From Jejuia sp047345485 (lineage in GTDB: Bacteria; Bacteroidota; Bacteroidia; Flavobacteriales; Flavobacteriaceae): a DNA stretch of 64,000 bases. Position 1 is the first letter of the stretch, and each line of letters opens with the position of its first letter. A program made the position numbers and the translations under genes. Shown here piece by piece: positions 28,605-38,196 of the stretch. The notes under the pieces were generated by a model. It did not search any database, was not told the origin of the DNA, and saw only the letters and a list, made by a program, of their open reading frames with translations. The stretch is taken from NCBI RefSeq assembly GCF_047345485.1, contig NZ_JBLFEN010000002.1, positions 1 to 64,000 of the forward strand. The letters run 5' to 3'.

Positions 28605-29639
28605 TTATTCTTCTAATTCAATATCATATTCTGAATTCAGCACCTCTATTTGCTCGGGCCTGCCCAATACTATAATTTTAGAATTTGGTGCTAAATGTAA
28701 TTCGGCTTCAGGGTTAACGGTATACTCTCCGTTTTCGTCTTTATAACCTATAACTGTACAGCCTGTTTTTTTACGTAAATCTAAATCTTTTATGGTGCGT
28801 GTAGCTTTACTATTAGTATTAAACAGTTTTTCAACTGCAACCTCTTCTATATTAATATTAGCATTACCTACAATAGCCAAATTATCAATAAACTCCATTA
28901 AACCTGGCACTACTACTAAGGATGCCATATGATCTCCACCAATTTTATCGGGCAAAATCACATTATTTGCTCCAGCAAACTTTAATTTTTTATAAGACGA
29001 TTCTTGAGATGCTCTACTTATTATGTTTATACTACTATTTAATTGCCTTGTTGAAAGAACAACAAATAAGTTATCCGCATCACTAGGAAGTGCGGTTATA
29101 AAGTTTGAAGCTCTATCTACACCTGCTAAAAGTAGGGTTTCATCTTCATTTGCATTACCTATTACATAAGGTACATCGTCATACTGCAAGCGCTCTTCAA
29201 CCTCTTTATCTTTTTCAATTACAACGTACGATTTGTTATGCGCTTCTAACTTTCTCGCAGCTTGTTTACCATTTCTACCATAGCCACAAATGACAACATG
29301 ATCCTTAAAACCATCTATTTTCTTTTGCATCTTTTTATATTTTAATCCTTCAAAATCATTTTTACTTAATATATATTCTGTAATTATAGACAAGGCATAA
29401 CCTACAATAATAACACTTGCTAAAATTAAGAATATAGTAAATATTTTAGATTCATTATCCAACGGAGTAACCTCACCAAAGCCAACAGTTGTCATTGTTA
29501 TTACTGTCATGTATAAGGCATCAACCCATGAGTATTCTGATATAAATCGGTAACCAAACACACCGATTAACAAAATAAAAACTAGTAGTATAAGTGCTGT
29601 GTATATTCTAGATCTAAAAAGTCTTACTATAGGATTCAT
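28605..29639 (-). CDS. Potassium channel with RCK (TrkA-N/TrkA-C) domain
   Basis: A 344-residue two-helix K+ channel. Helix 1 is at about 12-30, the selectivity filter TTVGFGE at 50-56 and helix 2 at about 63-90. A cytosolic RCK domain follows with the Rossmann motif ICGYGRNG (117-124), and a TrkA-C-like segment closes the protein. GFG in place of GYG is common in bacterial channels. It ends 6 bp from the PspC-like gene upstream and is probably in an operon with it. Confidence 0.93.
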   Translation of the reverse strand: MNPIVRLFRSRIYTALILLVFILLIGVFGYRFISEYSWVDALYMTVITMTTVGFGEVTPLDNESKIFTIFLILASVIIVGYALSIITEYILSKNDFEGLKYKKMQKKIDGFKDHVVICGYGRNGKQAARKLEAHNKSYVVIEKDKEVEERLQYDDVPYVIGNANEDETLLLAGVDRASNFITALPSDADNLFVVLSTRQLNSSINIISRASQESSYKKLKFAGANNVILPDKIGGDHMASLVVVPGLMEFIDNLAIVGNANINIEEVAVEKLFNTNSKATRTIKDLDLRKKTGCTVIGYKDENGEYTVNPEAELHLAPNSKIIVLGRPEQIEVLNSEYDIELEE

Positions 29640-29645
29640 AGGCTA

Positions 29646-29873
29646 TTATAAATCGAAAACCGAAGAGCGTTTAGTATAAATAAGATCTTTAATACGCATC
29701 CAGAACGCCAAAAACATATACAGTGCAAAACCAAAACCTACCGTTACAAAAGTGATGTACATAAACGAGGTCCGTACTATCTTTGCGCGAATACCAAATC
29801 TATCAGCAATACGTTGACATACATGATATCCGTGTTTTTGTAAATACAGTAAAATCCTGTAAAAAATATTCAT
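29646..29873 (-). CDS. PspC-like small membrane protein
   Basis: A 75-residue protein with CQRIADRFGIRAKIVRTSFMY and a hydrophobic segment at about 37-60, matching the PspC domain pattern (short amphipathic start followed by one or two helices). It may respond to envelope stress, but in this context that is only inference. It lies directly before the K+ channel gene (6-bp gap). Confidence 0.7.
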   Translation of the reverse strand: MNIFYRILLYLQKHGYHVCQRIADRFGIRAKIVRTSFMYITFVTVGFGFALYMFLAFWMRIKDLIYTKRSSVFDL

Positions 29874-29910
29874 AAGTGCAAGTTAATCTTTAGTTTATTC
29901 TTTTAAAAGT

Positions 29911-31182
29911 TTAGTTTGCTAAAAGTTTGTTACCAATAGCACATTTTAAACATTTATTTTTATTACAATATTCATTTTTAAGCTGAAGTAGTGCCTGAGA
30001 TTGTAGTGCTTGCGTTGACACTTTTTTAAGCGCATTAAATTTATCTATAATATTATTTTTTTCTGAAGGCAATTGTTCAATAATATTTAAAATATCAGCA
30101 TCAATAGATTTACCCTGAAACTTGGCATAGCTAAATTTTACAGGTATAATAGTATTAATTATTAATAAATTTATAAATGCTTTTGAAATTGATTTTTTAA
30201 AGGTTTTAGTTGTTTTTGAAAACGTGTAGTGCGACATCCAAAATTCTGAAGTTGCTACTAAAAACAAATGATAAATATCTTCTATTAATGGTGCAGCAAT
30301 TACTTTTGAAAATAAATTTTGATGATTATGATATACATTAGCCAATTGCGATAACCTGATGGTTGGGAAATTATTAGGGCGTAATCTAAAAAACGATGGC
30401 GATACCACAAGAGAATTATCTAAACTAAATTTTTGTTTTAAAAACTGATATTCATTTTGAAGCGTCACATAATAGGGATCTTCAACTGTTGCTTCTAATA
30501 GCCTTGATTGCCCAAATAACAATGCTTCAATAGTATTTAGTTTTGACTGAGATTTTCTTAAAATTGTAAAATCGAATGAATTTGCTACACTCAAAAAAGC
30601 ATCTCCATTAACTTTTAGTCCAAAACTTTTAGCAAGCATTTTAAATAATACGGCTTCCCAATTGTTTTTTGAGGTTTCTAAAAGCGTAAAAACATCTTTA
30701 GATTTTCGTTCTAAACGCTCAAAATACAAACGCTCTAACCAATGCGATATGGTAAAATCATCAACACCAGCGAAATCGGTTTCGCAATTAATCCAATTTT
30801 GATTCGCATTAAAAAGCTTATTATAATTTGCTAAAGCTTCTGACGGTATGTATGCTTTTAATTCTAAAGTTGGGATTACAGAATTATCTTGCCTAAACAC
30901 CTCAGTATTATGCTCCCAAACCACATGCAGAATTACGTTATCATAAGCCTTATCTTGTTCATGATTGTGTAAAAACCAATCTGATGATTTTATATGTATC
31001 TCAACATTACCCGCCCAAAGTTGCTCGCCAATACTAAGTTTTGCATTAAAAAAATCTGGGCCAGCATTAAAATTATGCGTACCAACTGTGTTAATTTTAA
31101 TAACTTCTTGATTTACCGTTTTTAAATCGGTTTGATGAAACATTTTATGTTTCCAGATATAATGTAGAAAGTCTTCTTGCAC
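29911..31182 (-). CDS. DUF2851 family protein
   Basis: A 423-residue protein of unknown function, nearly restricted to Bacteroidota. The characteristic N-terminus EDFLHYIWKHKMF and NAGPDFFNAKLSIGEQLWAGNVEIH are present, along with a C-terminal Cys cluster (CNKNKCLKC). It starts with GTG at 31182: a stop lies just upstream and no ATG fits. It is divergent from the DUF2721 gene 51 bp away. Confidence 0.88.
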   Translation of the reverse strand: MQEDFLHYIWKHKMFHQTDLKTVNQEVIKINTVGTHNFNAGPDFFNAKLSIGEQLWAGNVEIHIKSSDWFLHNHEQDKAYDNVILHVVWEHNTEVFRQDNSVIPTLELKAYIPSEALANYNKLFNANQNWINCETDFAGVDDFTISHWLERLYFERLERKSKDVFTLLETSKNNWEAVLFKMLAKSFGLKVNGDAFLSVANSFDFTILRKSQSKLNTIEALLFGQSRLLEATVEDPYYVTLQNEYQFLKQKFSLDNSLVVSPSFFRLRPNNFPTIRLSQLANVYHNHQNLFSKVIAAPLIEDIYHLFLVATSEFWMSHYTFSKTTKTFKKSISKAFINLLIINTIIPVKFSYAKFQGKSIDADILNIIEQLPSEKNNIIDKFNALKKVSTQALQSQALLQLKNEYCNKNKCLKCAIGNKLLAN

Positions 31183-31206
31183 CAGCCTAAAATATAAAAA
31201 GTTGAC

Positions 31207-31214
31207 TAACTTTG
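31207..31214 (+). promoter_or_regulatory. Putative -7 box TAACTTTG for the DUF2721 gene
   Basis: Perfect TAnnTTTG element in the short divergent spacer, 19 bp before the ATG at 31234. Confidence 0.5.
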
Positions 31215-31233
31215 GCTACACATTAAAAAAAAT

Positions 31234-31629
31234 ATGGAAGAATTAACGCTTACCACACCAGCATTACTGTTTTCGGCAATATCTTTAATAATGCTAGCCT
31301 ACACCAATAGGTTTATAGCTTACACCGCCGTTGTTAGAAACTTATACGATAAATATTTAATAAGTAAAGACCCAACACTTGTTGCACAAATACAAAATAT
31401 AAAAAGACGCGTGTATCTTACACGATCTATGCAAATTTTAGGCATTAGTAGTCTTTTACTATGTGTAATTACCATGTTTTTAATTTATATAGAGCAACAA
31501 ACAATTGCCGTTTGGAGTTTTGGTATCGCATTACTATTACTTATTGCGTCTCTATCGCTTTTAATTTTAGAAATACAAATTTCGGTAAAAGCATTTGAGC
31601 ATCATATTAGTGATATTGATGATAACTGA
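31234..31629 (+). CDS. DUF2721 family membrane protein
   Basis: A 131-residue protein with three predicted membrane helices (about 8-32, 70-90 and 94-117). The conserved pattern FSAISLIMLAYTNRFIAYTAVVRNLY fits DUF2721. The function is unknown. It is a monocistronic unit divergent from the DUF2851 gene. Confidence 0.8.
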   Translation: MEELTLTTPALLFSAISLIMLAYTNRFIAYTAVVRNLYDKYLISKDPTLVAQIQNIKRRVYLTRSMQILGISSLLLCVITMFLIYIEQQTIAVWSFGIALLLLIASLSLLILEIQISVKAFEHHISDIDDN

Positions 31630-31780
31630 TAATTTATGTCACGGCACTTTTTTTTAGATTAAAATTAATAGGTATATCTGTTTTAGTTATTTAAGCCACA
31701 AAAAATAATATCGAAAACTTTTAAGATCATAAAATTATTTTAGTGAATGAAAAAAATAACCTCAACTAAAAAGAAAACTA

Positions 31781-32623
31781 ATGAAATATTTAACCCTAAA
31801 TGACGGCCACAGCATCCCTTTGGTAGGTTTTGGTACGTACAAATGTACTGCTCAAGAAGGTATACAATCGGTAACCGCCGCCATAGAAAATGGATATCGC
31901 TTAATTGATACAGCGGCTATATATGGAAATGAAGATGCGGTTGGAAAAGGGATAAAAGCTAGTAACGTTCCTAGAGAACAACTTTACATTACTACAAAAC
32001 TATGGCGCGAAAATTTAGGTTATGCCTCTACTAAAAAAGAATTTGCAAGATCGCTACAAAAACTAAACCTTGAGTACATCGATTTATACTTGATACATTG
32101 GCCTGCAAATGCTAAAAACTATGAAAACTGGCAACAAGCCAATACCGATACTTGGCGAGCCATGGAAGAATTACAAGCAGAAGGTAAGATAAAATCTATA
32201 GGTGTTAGTAATTTTTTTAAGCAACATTTAGAGGCTTTGTTACAAACTGCTAATGTGGTGCCTGCCGTAAATCAAATAGAATTTCACCCTGGGTATCGGC
32301 AACAAGAGTTAGTAAATTTTTGTAACTTTAAAACTATTACTGTTGAGGCTTGGTCTCCTCTGGCTAGAGGTAAAATATTAAAAAACACCATTCTTAAAGA
32401 TATAGCAAAAAAGCATAATACATCTGTAGCACAAGTTTGTTTAAGATGGGTCATACAGCATAAGATAATTGTGATACCAAAATCCAATACAACCCATAGA
32501 ATAAAAGAAAACATAGACCTATTTGATTTTGAATTGAGCACCTTAGAAATGACACAGATTGATACACTACCTAAAATGGGTTTTAGCGGTGAATTGCCTG
32601 ATATTTGGCCAGATAGAATTTGA
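31781..32623 (+). CDS. Aldo/keto reductase
   Basis: A 280-residue NADPH-dependent oxidoreductase, probably reducing aldehydes or ketones. The catalytic tetrad is complete: Asp43 and Tyr48 (DTAAIYGNE), Lys73 (TTKLW) and His106 (IHWP). The nucleotide-binding end has IPKSN. It resembles the 2,5-diketo-gluconate reductase/prostaglandin F synthase branch. The substrate is unknown. It stands alone. Confidence 0.93.
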   Translation: MKYLTLNDGHSIPLVGFGTYKCTAQEGIQSVTAAIENGYRLIDTAAIYGNEDAVGKGIKASNVPREQLYITTKLWRENLGYASTKKEFARSLQKLNLEYIDLYLIHWPANAKNYENWQQANTDTWRAMEELQAEGKIKSIGVSNFFKQHLEALLQTANVVPAVNQIEFHPGYRQQELVNFCNFKTITVEAWSPLARGKILKNTILKDIAKKHNTSVAQVCLRWVIQHKIIVIPKSNTTHRIKENIDLFDFELSTLEMTQIDTLPKMGFSGELPDIWPDRI

Positions 32624-32710
32624 AATATTTTGTGATAGAACTATGTAAAATTGTAGCTTTATATCATTAAAGATGCCATTTATTGAGAAACAAATTTTAA
32701 ATTTAAAACT

Positions 32711-32902
32711 ATGCAAGAATTAAGGTTACATGCTTTCGGAAAAAATGACCATTTGGAATTTCTTAAAAAGCACTATGATTCTCTTAAACATAAAATTAAA
32801 GGAAATACACAAATGAATACGTTTGAAAAAAAATCGGAATTAGAGAAATTGAAAAAGTCCTTCGAAAAAGATAAGAACGTATCTAAAAACAATCTTTACT
32901 AA
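32711..32902 (+). CDS. Small basic coiled-coil protein (hypothetical)
   Basis: A 63-residue Lys-rich protein predicted to be two helices (residues 12-30 and 38-55). The layout loosely resembles the DUF465/YdcH type (a helix, a short turn, then an LKK-rich helix), but I cannot confirm the family. It has an ATG start and is 87 bp after the aldo/keto reductase on the same strand. Confidence 0.55.
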   Translation: MQELRLHAFGKNDHLEFLKKHYDSLKHKIKGNTQMNTFEKKSELEKLKKSFEKDKNVSKNNLY

Positions 32903-33063
32903 ATCAAAACTTATCACTATTTGTTTTAGCTGTATACGTTTACGTTTTTTTAATTTTAGAAATATCAATTTATAAAAAATAGTTATCTTGAAAATAAATA
33001 GATAGTGAATAGCTTTTAGTTACTGAAAATCATACAGCTAAAAACAAAGTAAAACAAACAGAA

Positions 33064-33804
33064 ATGAATAAAATTACATTTTTTCTCTTGGCTATAATTA
33101 CCTTCAAAAGTTATTCTCAACATCTACCATTAAGAGGAACCCCTGCTATTAAAAGTAAAATTATTTACAAAAACGGTTCTTCAGATATCGGTTTTTTATG
33201 GCTTGCAAGTTCTGAATTCTATCCAAGACTTAAAAAAGAAAAAAAAGGAAAAAGTAAAAAAATCAATTATAAAGAAATAGATTTAATTATTACTAATCCT
33301 GATTCTACAAATAGTAGAACATTTCAGTATTTAAATCATAATTATAATAAATTCAAAATTTTCGTAGAATTAATCTATAAAGACAACATCAGTATTTATG
33401 TAGCTTCAAAAAGAAATGGATCAGATTTGTTTTATTCTGATTATGATAGAGAAACAACAAGAGAAAAATTATCTAAAACTAACTTAAACTATTCAGCTAC
33501 AAAACCTGTAAATACTTCTCAAAACCATGTTCTTTCCAATGGGAATAGCATTACAGTTAGCCCTAGATATTCTGATTTAAGTAGCTTTAGTAAAGCATAT
33601 AATCTCATAGTTCAACATTATATTTTGAAAGAAAACAGTACTACATTAATAAAAGTAGAAAACAATAAACGATTCTTAAAAAAATCTAAAGATTATTTTA
33701 AAGACTGCCCTGAATTAATTAACGATTTGGAACTAAAAAAAATAAACTTATCTAATCTAGTCAAATTTATTAATCACTATAATAAAACCTGTAAAACTAA
33801 ATAG
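33064..33804 (+). CDS. Secreted protein of unknown function
   Basis: A 246-residue protein with a signal peptide (residues 1-19, ending KSYSQ). The body is basic, with a beta-rich N-terminal half and KKEKKGKSKKINYKEIDL, which resembles the opening of other Bacteroidota exported proteins that begin with a domain on sensing a substrate change; no family is recognised. It lies between unrelated genes and converges on the FtsX-like permease. Confidence 0.65.
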   Translation: MNKITFFLLAIITFKSYSQHLPLRGTPAIKSKIIYKNGSSDIGFLWLASSEFYPRLKKEKKGKSKKINYKEIDLIITNPDSTNSRTFQYLNHNYNKFKIFVELIYKDNISIYVASKRNGSDLFYSDYDRETTREKLSKTNLNYSATKPVNTSQNHVLSNGNSITVSPRYSDLSSFSKAYNLIVQHYILKENSTTLIKVENNKRFLKKSKDYFKDCPELINDLELKKINLSNLVKFINHYNKTCKTK

Positions 33805-33839
33805 AATAAAAAATTAGTCTTCAAAATAAAAAAACGACA

Positions 33840-35075
33840 CTACTCAAACCGAATCGCCTTAACTGGAGAAATTTTTGTAATAATGTAAGAAGGAATTAAA
33901 AGCATTACTAAACACAGTGCTAACGTACCTATGTTTAAGCCAAAAATATAACTCCAATTAATATATACAGGTGCCTCGGTAACATAATATACATCTGGGT
34001 TCATTTTAAGAATCTTAAAATACTTCTGAGCAAACAACACACCTAAACCTAAAATATTACCCCAAAACAAGCCTAAAATTATCAAGTAAGACGCGTTATA
34101 GAGAAACAACTTTCTAATACTCCAATTAGAGCTTCCTAAGGCTTTTAAAATTCCAATCATTTGGGTACGTTCTAATATCAAAACTAAAAGGGCAGTTATC
34201 ATATTGATGCCTGCTACTAATATCATAATACCAATAATACCGTAAATATTTTTGTCAAATATCTTTACCCATTCAATTATAGAATAAAACTTCTCGTTAA
34301 TAGTTGCTGTATTTAGTGTTGACGGTGTATTTTGAAAAATAGCTACACCCATACGCTCAATATCATCATAATCATCTATAAACACCTCAAAATTACCAAT
34401 TTGGTCTTCTGTCCAAGAATTGATACGTTGTATATGTTTTAAATTACCAATAAGATACTGTGCATCAAATTCTTGAAATCCAGAACTGTATATCCCAACA
34501 ATTTTAAAACTGATGATATTTGGTGGTTTCTCTGTATCGTCCTTTAAAAAATACATCTGAAATTTATCGCCTAAACTAAATCCCAAACGGTTGGCCAAAT
34601 ACTCTGAGATTAACACCTCTTCACTCCATTTTTTTTCAAAAAGCGGTAAACGTCCTTCTACTAAAAACTCATCAAAATACTGCCAATTATAATCGTTTCC
34701 TACACCTTTTAAAATAGCACCTTCAAAATCGGTTTCAGTTCTAATCACTCCAAATTTTGTAGCTACCGCTTGTATATGCGTAACACCTTCTACCGTATTA
34801 AACTCAGGATAAAATTCTTGTGTTTTAGAAATTGGCACTATACTTTCTTGAGACGCATTACTATCGTAATTTGTAATAGTAGCATGCCCATTAAACGCCA
34901 CCACTTTTTCTCTAATTTTTTCTTGAAGTCCGATACCGGTTGCAATAGCTATCATCATTACCACCATACCAATAGCAATGGCCGCAATACCAATTTTTAT
35001 TATTGGTGCCGATATGCTACTTTTATACGCTTTACTACCAATAATGCGTTTAGCTATAAAATACTCGTAATTCAA
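33840..35075 (-). CDS. FtsX/LolE-like ABC transporter permease
   Basis: A 411-residue inner-membrane permease with MacB/LolCE topology: helix at about 22-45, a large periplasmic domain, then three helices near 278-300, 322-345 and 375-400. The N-terminus NYEYFIAKRIIGSKAYKSS fits the lipoprotein-releasing LolE-type family. The start must be TTG at 35075, because a stop lies two codons upstream and the next Met is inside helix 1. It is divergent from the NamZ-like gene with only 8 bp between the start codons. No cognate ATPase lies beside it. Confidence 0.88.
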   Translation of the reverse strand: MNYEYFIAKRIIGSKAYKSSISAPIIKIGIAAIAIGMVVMMIAIATGIGLQEKIREKVVAFNGHATITNYDSNASQESIVPISKTQEFYPEFNTVEGVTHIQAVATKFGVIRTETDFEGAILKGVGNDYNWQYFDEFLVEGRLPLFEKKWSEEVLISEYLANRLGFSLGDKFQMYFLKDDTEKPPNIISFKIVGIYSSGFQEFDAQYLIGNLKHIQRINSWTEDQIGNFEVFIDDYDDIERMGVAIFQNTPSTLNTATINEKFYSIIEWVKIFDKNIYGIIGIMILVAGINMITALLVLILERTQMIGILKALGSSNWSIRKLFLYNASYLIILGLFWGNILGLGVLFAQKYFKILKMNPDVYYVTEAPVYINWSYIFGLNIGTLALCLVMLLIPSYIITKISPVKAIRFE

Positions 35076-35083
35076 ACTACTCT

Positions 35084-36352
35084 ATGCGATTTAATGTTTT
35101 CAAAAATACAGTTTTATTATTTGTTTTAGTAACGGTTTCCTGTGCTTCTAAAGTTAAAAAAGAAACTATTGCATTTAATTCTGATAACAACATCATAAAA
35201 CAAGTTAAGGAAGATACAACTGTTGCGGTTGGCGCTAACCAAACTGAGTTGTATTTACCACTATTAAAAGGTAAACGTGTAGGAGTTGTGGCTAACCAAA
35301 CTTCGGTAATTTTTAAGGAGATTACCAGCTCGCCAAAAGCTAATCGCAGTACCTCTTACGTGCATTTGGTAGATTCGCTTTTAGAATTAAAGGTTGCTAT
35401 TAAAAAAGTATTTGCGCCAGAACATGGTTTTCGTGGAAAAGCTGATGCAGGAGAGCAGGTTAAAGATGGTATTGATACTAAAACAAAACTACCAATAATT
35501 TCGCTACATGGGAAACATAGAAAACCAACCCAAGCGCATTTACAAGGTTTGGATGTTATGGTGTTTGATATTCAAGATGTTGGTGTACGCTTTTACACCT
35601 ACATTTCCACGCTACATAATGTGATGGAAGCTTGCGCCGAAGCTGGGATTCCTGTAATAATTTTTGATAGACCTAACCCAAACGGGCATTATATAGACGG
35701 ACCAACTTTAAATAATAAACATAAAAGTTTTTTAGGCATGCACCCGATACCACTTGTACACGGTATGACTATTGGCGAATATGCTAAAATGATTAATGGT
35801 AAGAAATGGTTAGCTGATGGTTTACAATGTGATATTACTGTGATACCTATTAAAAATTACTCGCACTACATTGCATATAGTTTACCTATAAGACCTTCAC
35901 CTAATTTACCTAACGACCAGTCTATAAAACTATACCCAAGTTTAGGTTTATTTGAAGGCACCACTATAAATGCTGGTCGTGGTACGGAATTTCAGTTTCA
36001 AAGATATGGCGCGCCGTTTCTCAATCCAGAAACTATGAGTTTAAGGTATACACCTATTGCTAATTTTGGTGCTAAATACCCAAAGCATCAAAATACATTA
36101 TGTTATGGTGAAGATTTGCAAGATGCGGAACTTAGTAGCGAAATGACTTTAAAATGGATTATAAAAGCTTATGAAAATTCAATGGATAAATCTAAGTTTT
36201 TTAATACTGATAATTTCACTAAGCATGCGGGCACAACCATATTGCAACAGCAAATTGTAGCTGGATTAAGTGAGGAAGCTATTAAAGCAACTTGGAAAGA
36301 GGACTTGCAGGCTTTTAAGAAAATAAGAGCGCAGTATTTAATTTATAATTAG
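35084..36352 (+). CDS. NamZ-like DUF1343 protein (exo-beta-N-acetylmuramidase family), lipoprotein
   Basis: A 422-residue protein of the DUF1343 family, now linked to peptidoglycan sugar recycling (NamZ, removal of MurNAc from the non-reducing end). It has a lipobox-like VTVSC at 16-20. The core motifs KRVGVVANQTSV, FAPEHGFRG, VFDIQDVGVRFYTY and IFDRPNPN are present. It is therefore probably an outer-membrane-anchored or periplasmic enzyme. The activity is inferred from family membership. Confidence 0.88.
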   Translation: MRFNVFKNTVLLFVLVTVSCASKVKKETIAFNSDNNIIKQVKEDTTVAVGANQTELYLPLLKGKRVGVVANQTSVIFKEITSSPKANRSTSYVHLVDSLLELKVAIKKVFAPEHGFRGKADAGEQVKDGIDTKTKLPIISLHGKHRKPTQAHLQGLDVMVFDIQDVGVRFYTYISTLHNVMEACAEAGIPVIIFDRPNPNGHYIDGPTLNNKHKSFLGMHPIPLVHGMTIGEYAKMINGKKWLADGLQCDITVIPIKNYSHYIAYSLPIRPSPNLPNDQSIKLYPSLGLFEGTTINAGRGTEFQFQRYGAPFLNPETMSLRYTPIANFGAKYPKHQNTLCYGEDLQDAELSSEMTLKWIIKAYENSMDKSKFFNTDNFTKHAGTTILQQQIVAGLSEEAIKATWKEDLQAFKKIRAQYLIYN

Positions 36353-36459
36353 AGCTTTAATTATTAACTAAAACACAAAGAAACTCACCACATCGTCTAA
36401 ACTCAAAATAAATTATAAGAGTGATTTTACTAAAAGCAACTAGCATTCAAAACGTTATA

Positions 36460-37296
36460 TTAAGTATCTGAATGTATGGTTGGTTTCTCGTATTTCTGAA
36501 AAGGTTGTTTTAATAATTCGGTTATATTTCCATTCTTCTTTTCATCAGGAAATACATCTACACCATATATAATTTTATCAGGATTTAATGTCATAAATGT
36601 ACCAAATAATCTATCCCAAATGGAGAAAATATTGCCGTAATTTGAGTCGGTGTAAGGTAACCTATAATGGTGATGCACTTTATGCATATCGGGAGATACT
36701 ATAATATAGCTTAGCATCTTGTCTAATTTTTTTGGCAAACTTATATTGGCATGATTAAATTGTGTAGCAACAACCGATAAAGATTGATACAACATTACCA
36801 AAGCAATGGGTGTACCAATAATAAAAACGCCAATTAGCGTAAAAGCATAACGGATAATACTTTCTAGCGGGTGGTGGCGGTTTGCCGTAGTGGTATCTAC
36901 ATTATGATCGGTATGGTGAACCAAATGCACCATCCACAATGGTTTTACTTTGTGTTCTACCAAATGTGGTAAATATGCACCAACTAAATCCATAAGAAAT
37001 AACCCTATAATAACATACAACCACAATGGTGTTTCTGTTAACCAATTTAAAATACCAAAGTTATTCGCTGTAACCCAATCGGACGCTTTTAGTAACAAAA
37101 AAGCCAATGGTAAATTAACAACAATTGTAGTAATAGTAAAGAAAATATTAGGTATAGCATGTTTCCATTTTTTATAAGGTTTACCAAATAGTGGCATAAT
37201 ACCTTCTAGAAGCAAAAAAAAAGTAAGACCACCAACAATAATTATGGCGCGGTGATGCGAAGGAATAGTTTCGAAATAATTTAGCAAATTTTCCAA
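36460..37296 (-). CDS. Sterol desaturase / fatty acid hydroxylase family protein
   Basis: An integral-membrane di-iron oxygenase. The eight-histidine pattern is visible as HLVEH, HLVHHTDH, NRHHPLE and HKVHHHY. It probably hydroxylates or desaturates lipid substrates. I chose TTG 37296, giving 278 residues. A promoter-like TTTG-N20-TATATTTA lies at 37340-37309, and the ATG codons at 37350 and 37353 would be upstream of it. Those earlier ATG starts remain possible. Confidence 0.85.
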   Translation of the reverse strand: MENLLNYFETIPSHHRAIIIVGGLTFFLLLEGIMPLFGKPYKKWKHAIPNIFFTITTIVVNLPLAFLLLKASDWVTANNFGILNWLTETPLWLYVIIGLFLMDLVGAYLPHLVEHKVKPLWMVHLVHHTDHNVDTTTANRHHPLESIIRYAFTLIGVFIIGTPIALVMLYQSLSVVATQFNHANISLPKKLDKMLSYIIVSPDMHKVHHHYRLPYTDSNYGNIFSIWDRLFGTFMTLNPDKIIYGVDVFPDEKKNGNITELLKQPFQKYEKPTIHSDT

Positions 37297-37308
37297 AATT
37301 GTTTTTTC

Positions 37309-37340
37309 TAAATATAAAAAAACTTTAAATCTCTTGCAAA
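37309..37340 (-). promoter_or_regulatory. Putative promoter for the sterol-desaturase-like gene
   Basis: On the minus strand TTTG (37340-37337), 20-bp spacer, TATATTTA (37316-37309), one base off TAnnTTTG. It decides the likely TTG start at 37296. Confidence 0.45.
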
Positions 37341-37417
37341 AGTGTAACATCATTAAAAAAAGGCCATTACTAAACCTTAACAACTGATGTAGCACTCATT
37401 TTTTCTCCTAAATACAA

Positions 37418-37450
37418 TGAGACTGAGACTGAGACTGAGACTGAGACTGA
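37418..37450. repeat. TGAGAC hexanucleotide tandem repeat (5.5 copies)
   Basis: A perfect 33-bp short tandem repeat in the spacer between the YkgJ-type gene (stop at 37460) and the sterol-desaturase-like gene. Such tracts can change length by slippage; here it could alter spacer length only, not a reading frame. Confidence 0.9.
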
Positions 37451-37459
37451 AATTACAAA

Positions 37460-37954
37460 TTACAACTTAATATGCTGTTTCATCGCTTCAACAATATTAA
37501 AAGCCGCAGGACATATAGCCACATTCTTCAATGTTAAGTTCGAAATTTGCTGAAACTTTTTTCTGTCGGTATGCGGAAATTCTCTACACGCTTTTGGGCG
37601 CACATCGTAAATAGAGCAATAATTATCTGCACCTAAAAACGTACAAGGCACGCTTTGTAACACATAATCGTTTTCCTCATCTAATCGTAAATATTGGGTA
37701 ATAAATTGCTGTGGTTTTAGTTTGAAAAATTTTGAAATACGTTCAATATCTTTATCTGTAAATAATGGGCCTGTAGTCTTGCAACAATTGGCGCATTCTA
37801 AACAATCGGTGCGTTTAAATTCTTCGTCGTGCAAGTCTTGCATTACATAATCTAAATTTTTAGGCGATTTCTTTTTAAGTTTTGTAAAGAATTTTTTGTT
37901 CTCGTTATGCTTATCTTTGGCCTGCTTTGGGAGATTGTTTATAATATCTTGCAT
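37460..37954 (-). CDS. YkgJ-type cysteine cluster protein (zinc/iron-binding)
   Basis: A 164-residue protein with the CxxC-x2-CC pattern CLECANCCKTTGPLF and later PCTFL, YCSIYDVRPKACREFP and ICPAAF. This is the usual set of the YkgJ/CxxCxxCC family, predicted to bind Zn or an Fe-S centre. ATG 37954 (MQDIINNLP) is preferred over the in-frame upstream start, whose extension looks non-coding. The role is unknown. Confidence 0.85.
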   Translation of the reverse strand: MQDIINNLPKQAKDKHNENKKFFTKLKKKSPKNLDYVMQDLHDEEFKRTDCLECANCCKTTGPLFTDKDIERISKFFKLKPQQFITQYLRLDEENDYVLQSVPCTFLGADNYCSIYDVRPKACREFPHTDRKKFQQISNLTLKNVAICPAAFNIVEAMKQHIKL

Positions 37955-38149
37955 TGGGTAAAAATACCAATTTTCGACATTATCAAGAGTATTGAAAATC
38001 AAAATATGTTTTGATTGAAAATATCTGAACGACGTTTAATTAGTAAAGTAGCTTGGTGAATAAAAAGAGGAGATTACCAAGTACTTCGTTCTCACCATCA
38101 TAATTAGTAATTTTGAGTCGAGAAGTTATACTAAAGCAAAGGTTCTCGA

Positions 38150-38177
38150 TACGATTTCATAAAAATGAAATCACTCG
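38150..38177. repeat. Palindromic intergenic repeat-like element
   Basis: GATTTCAT-AAAA-ATGAAATC, a perfect 8-bp hairpin (38153-38172), flanked by TCTCGATAC and CACTCGAACTGACA. It looks like the short dispersed palindromes seen in flavobacterial intergenic regions, from memory rather than from a search. Confidence 0.5.
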
Positions 38178-38196
38178 AACTGACATTAGAAACAAG

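Noticed and set aside
38113..38196. Extended start of the methyltransferase
   Set aside because: The extension is TTG-initiated and runs through a palindromic repeat.
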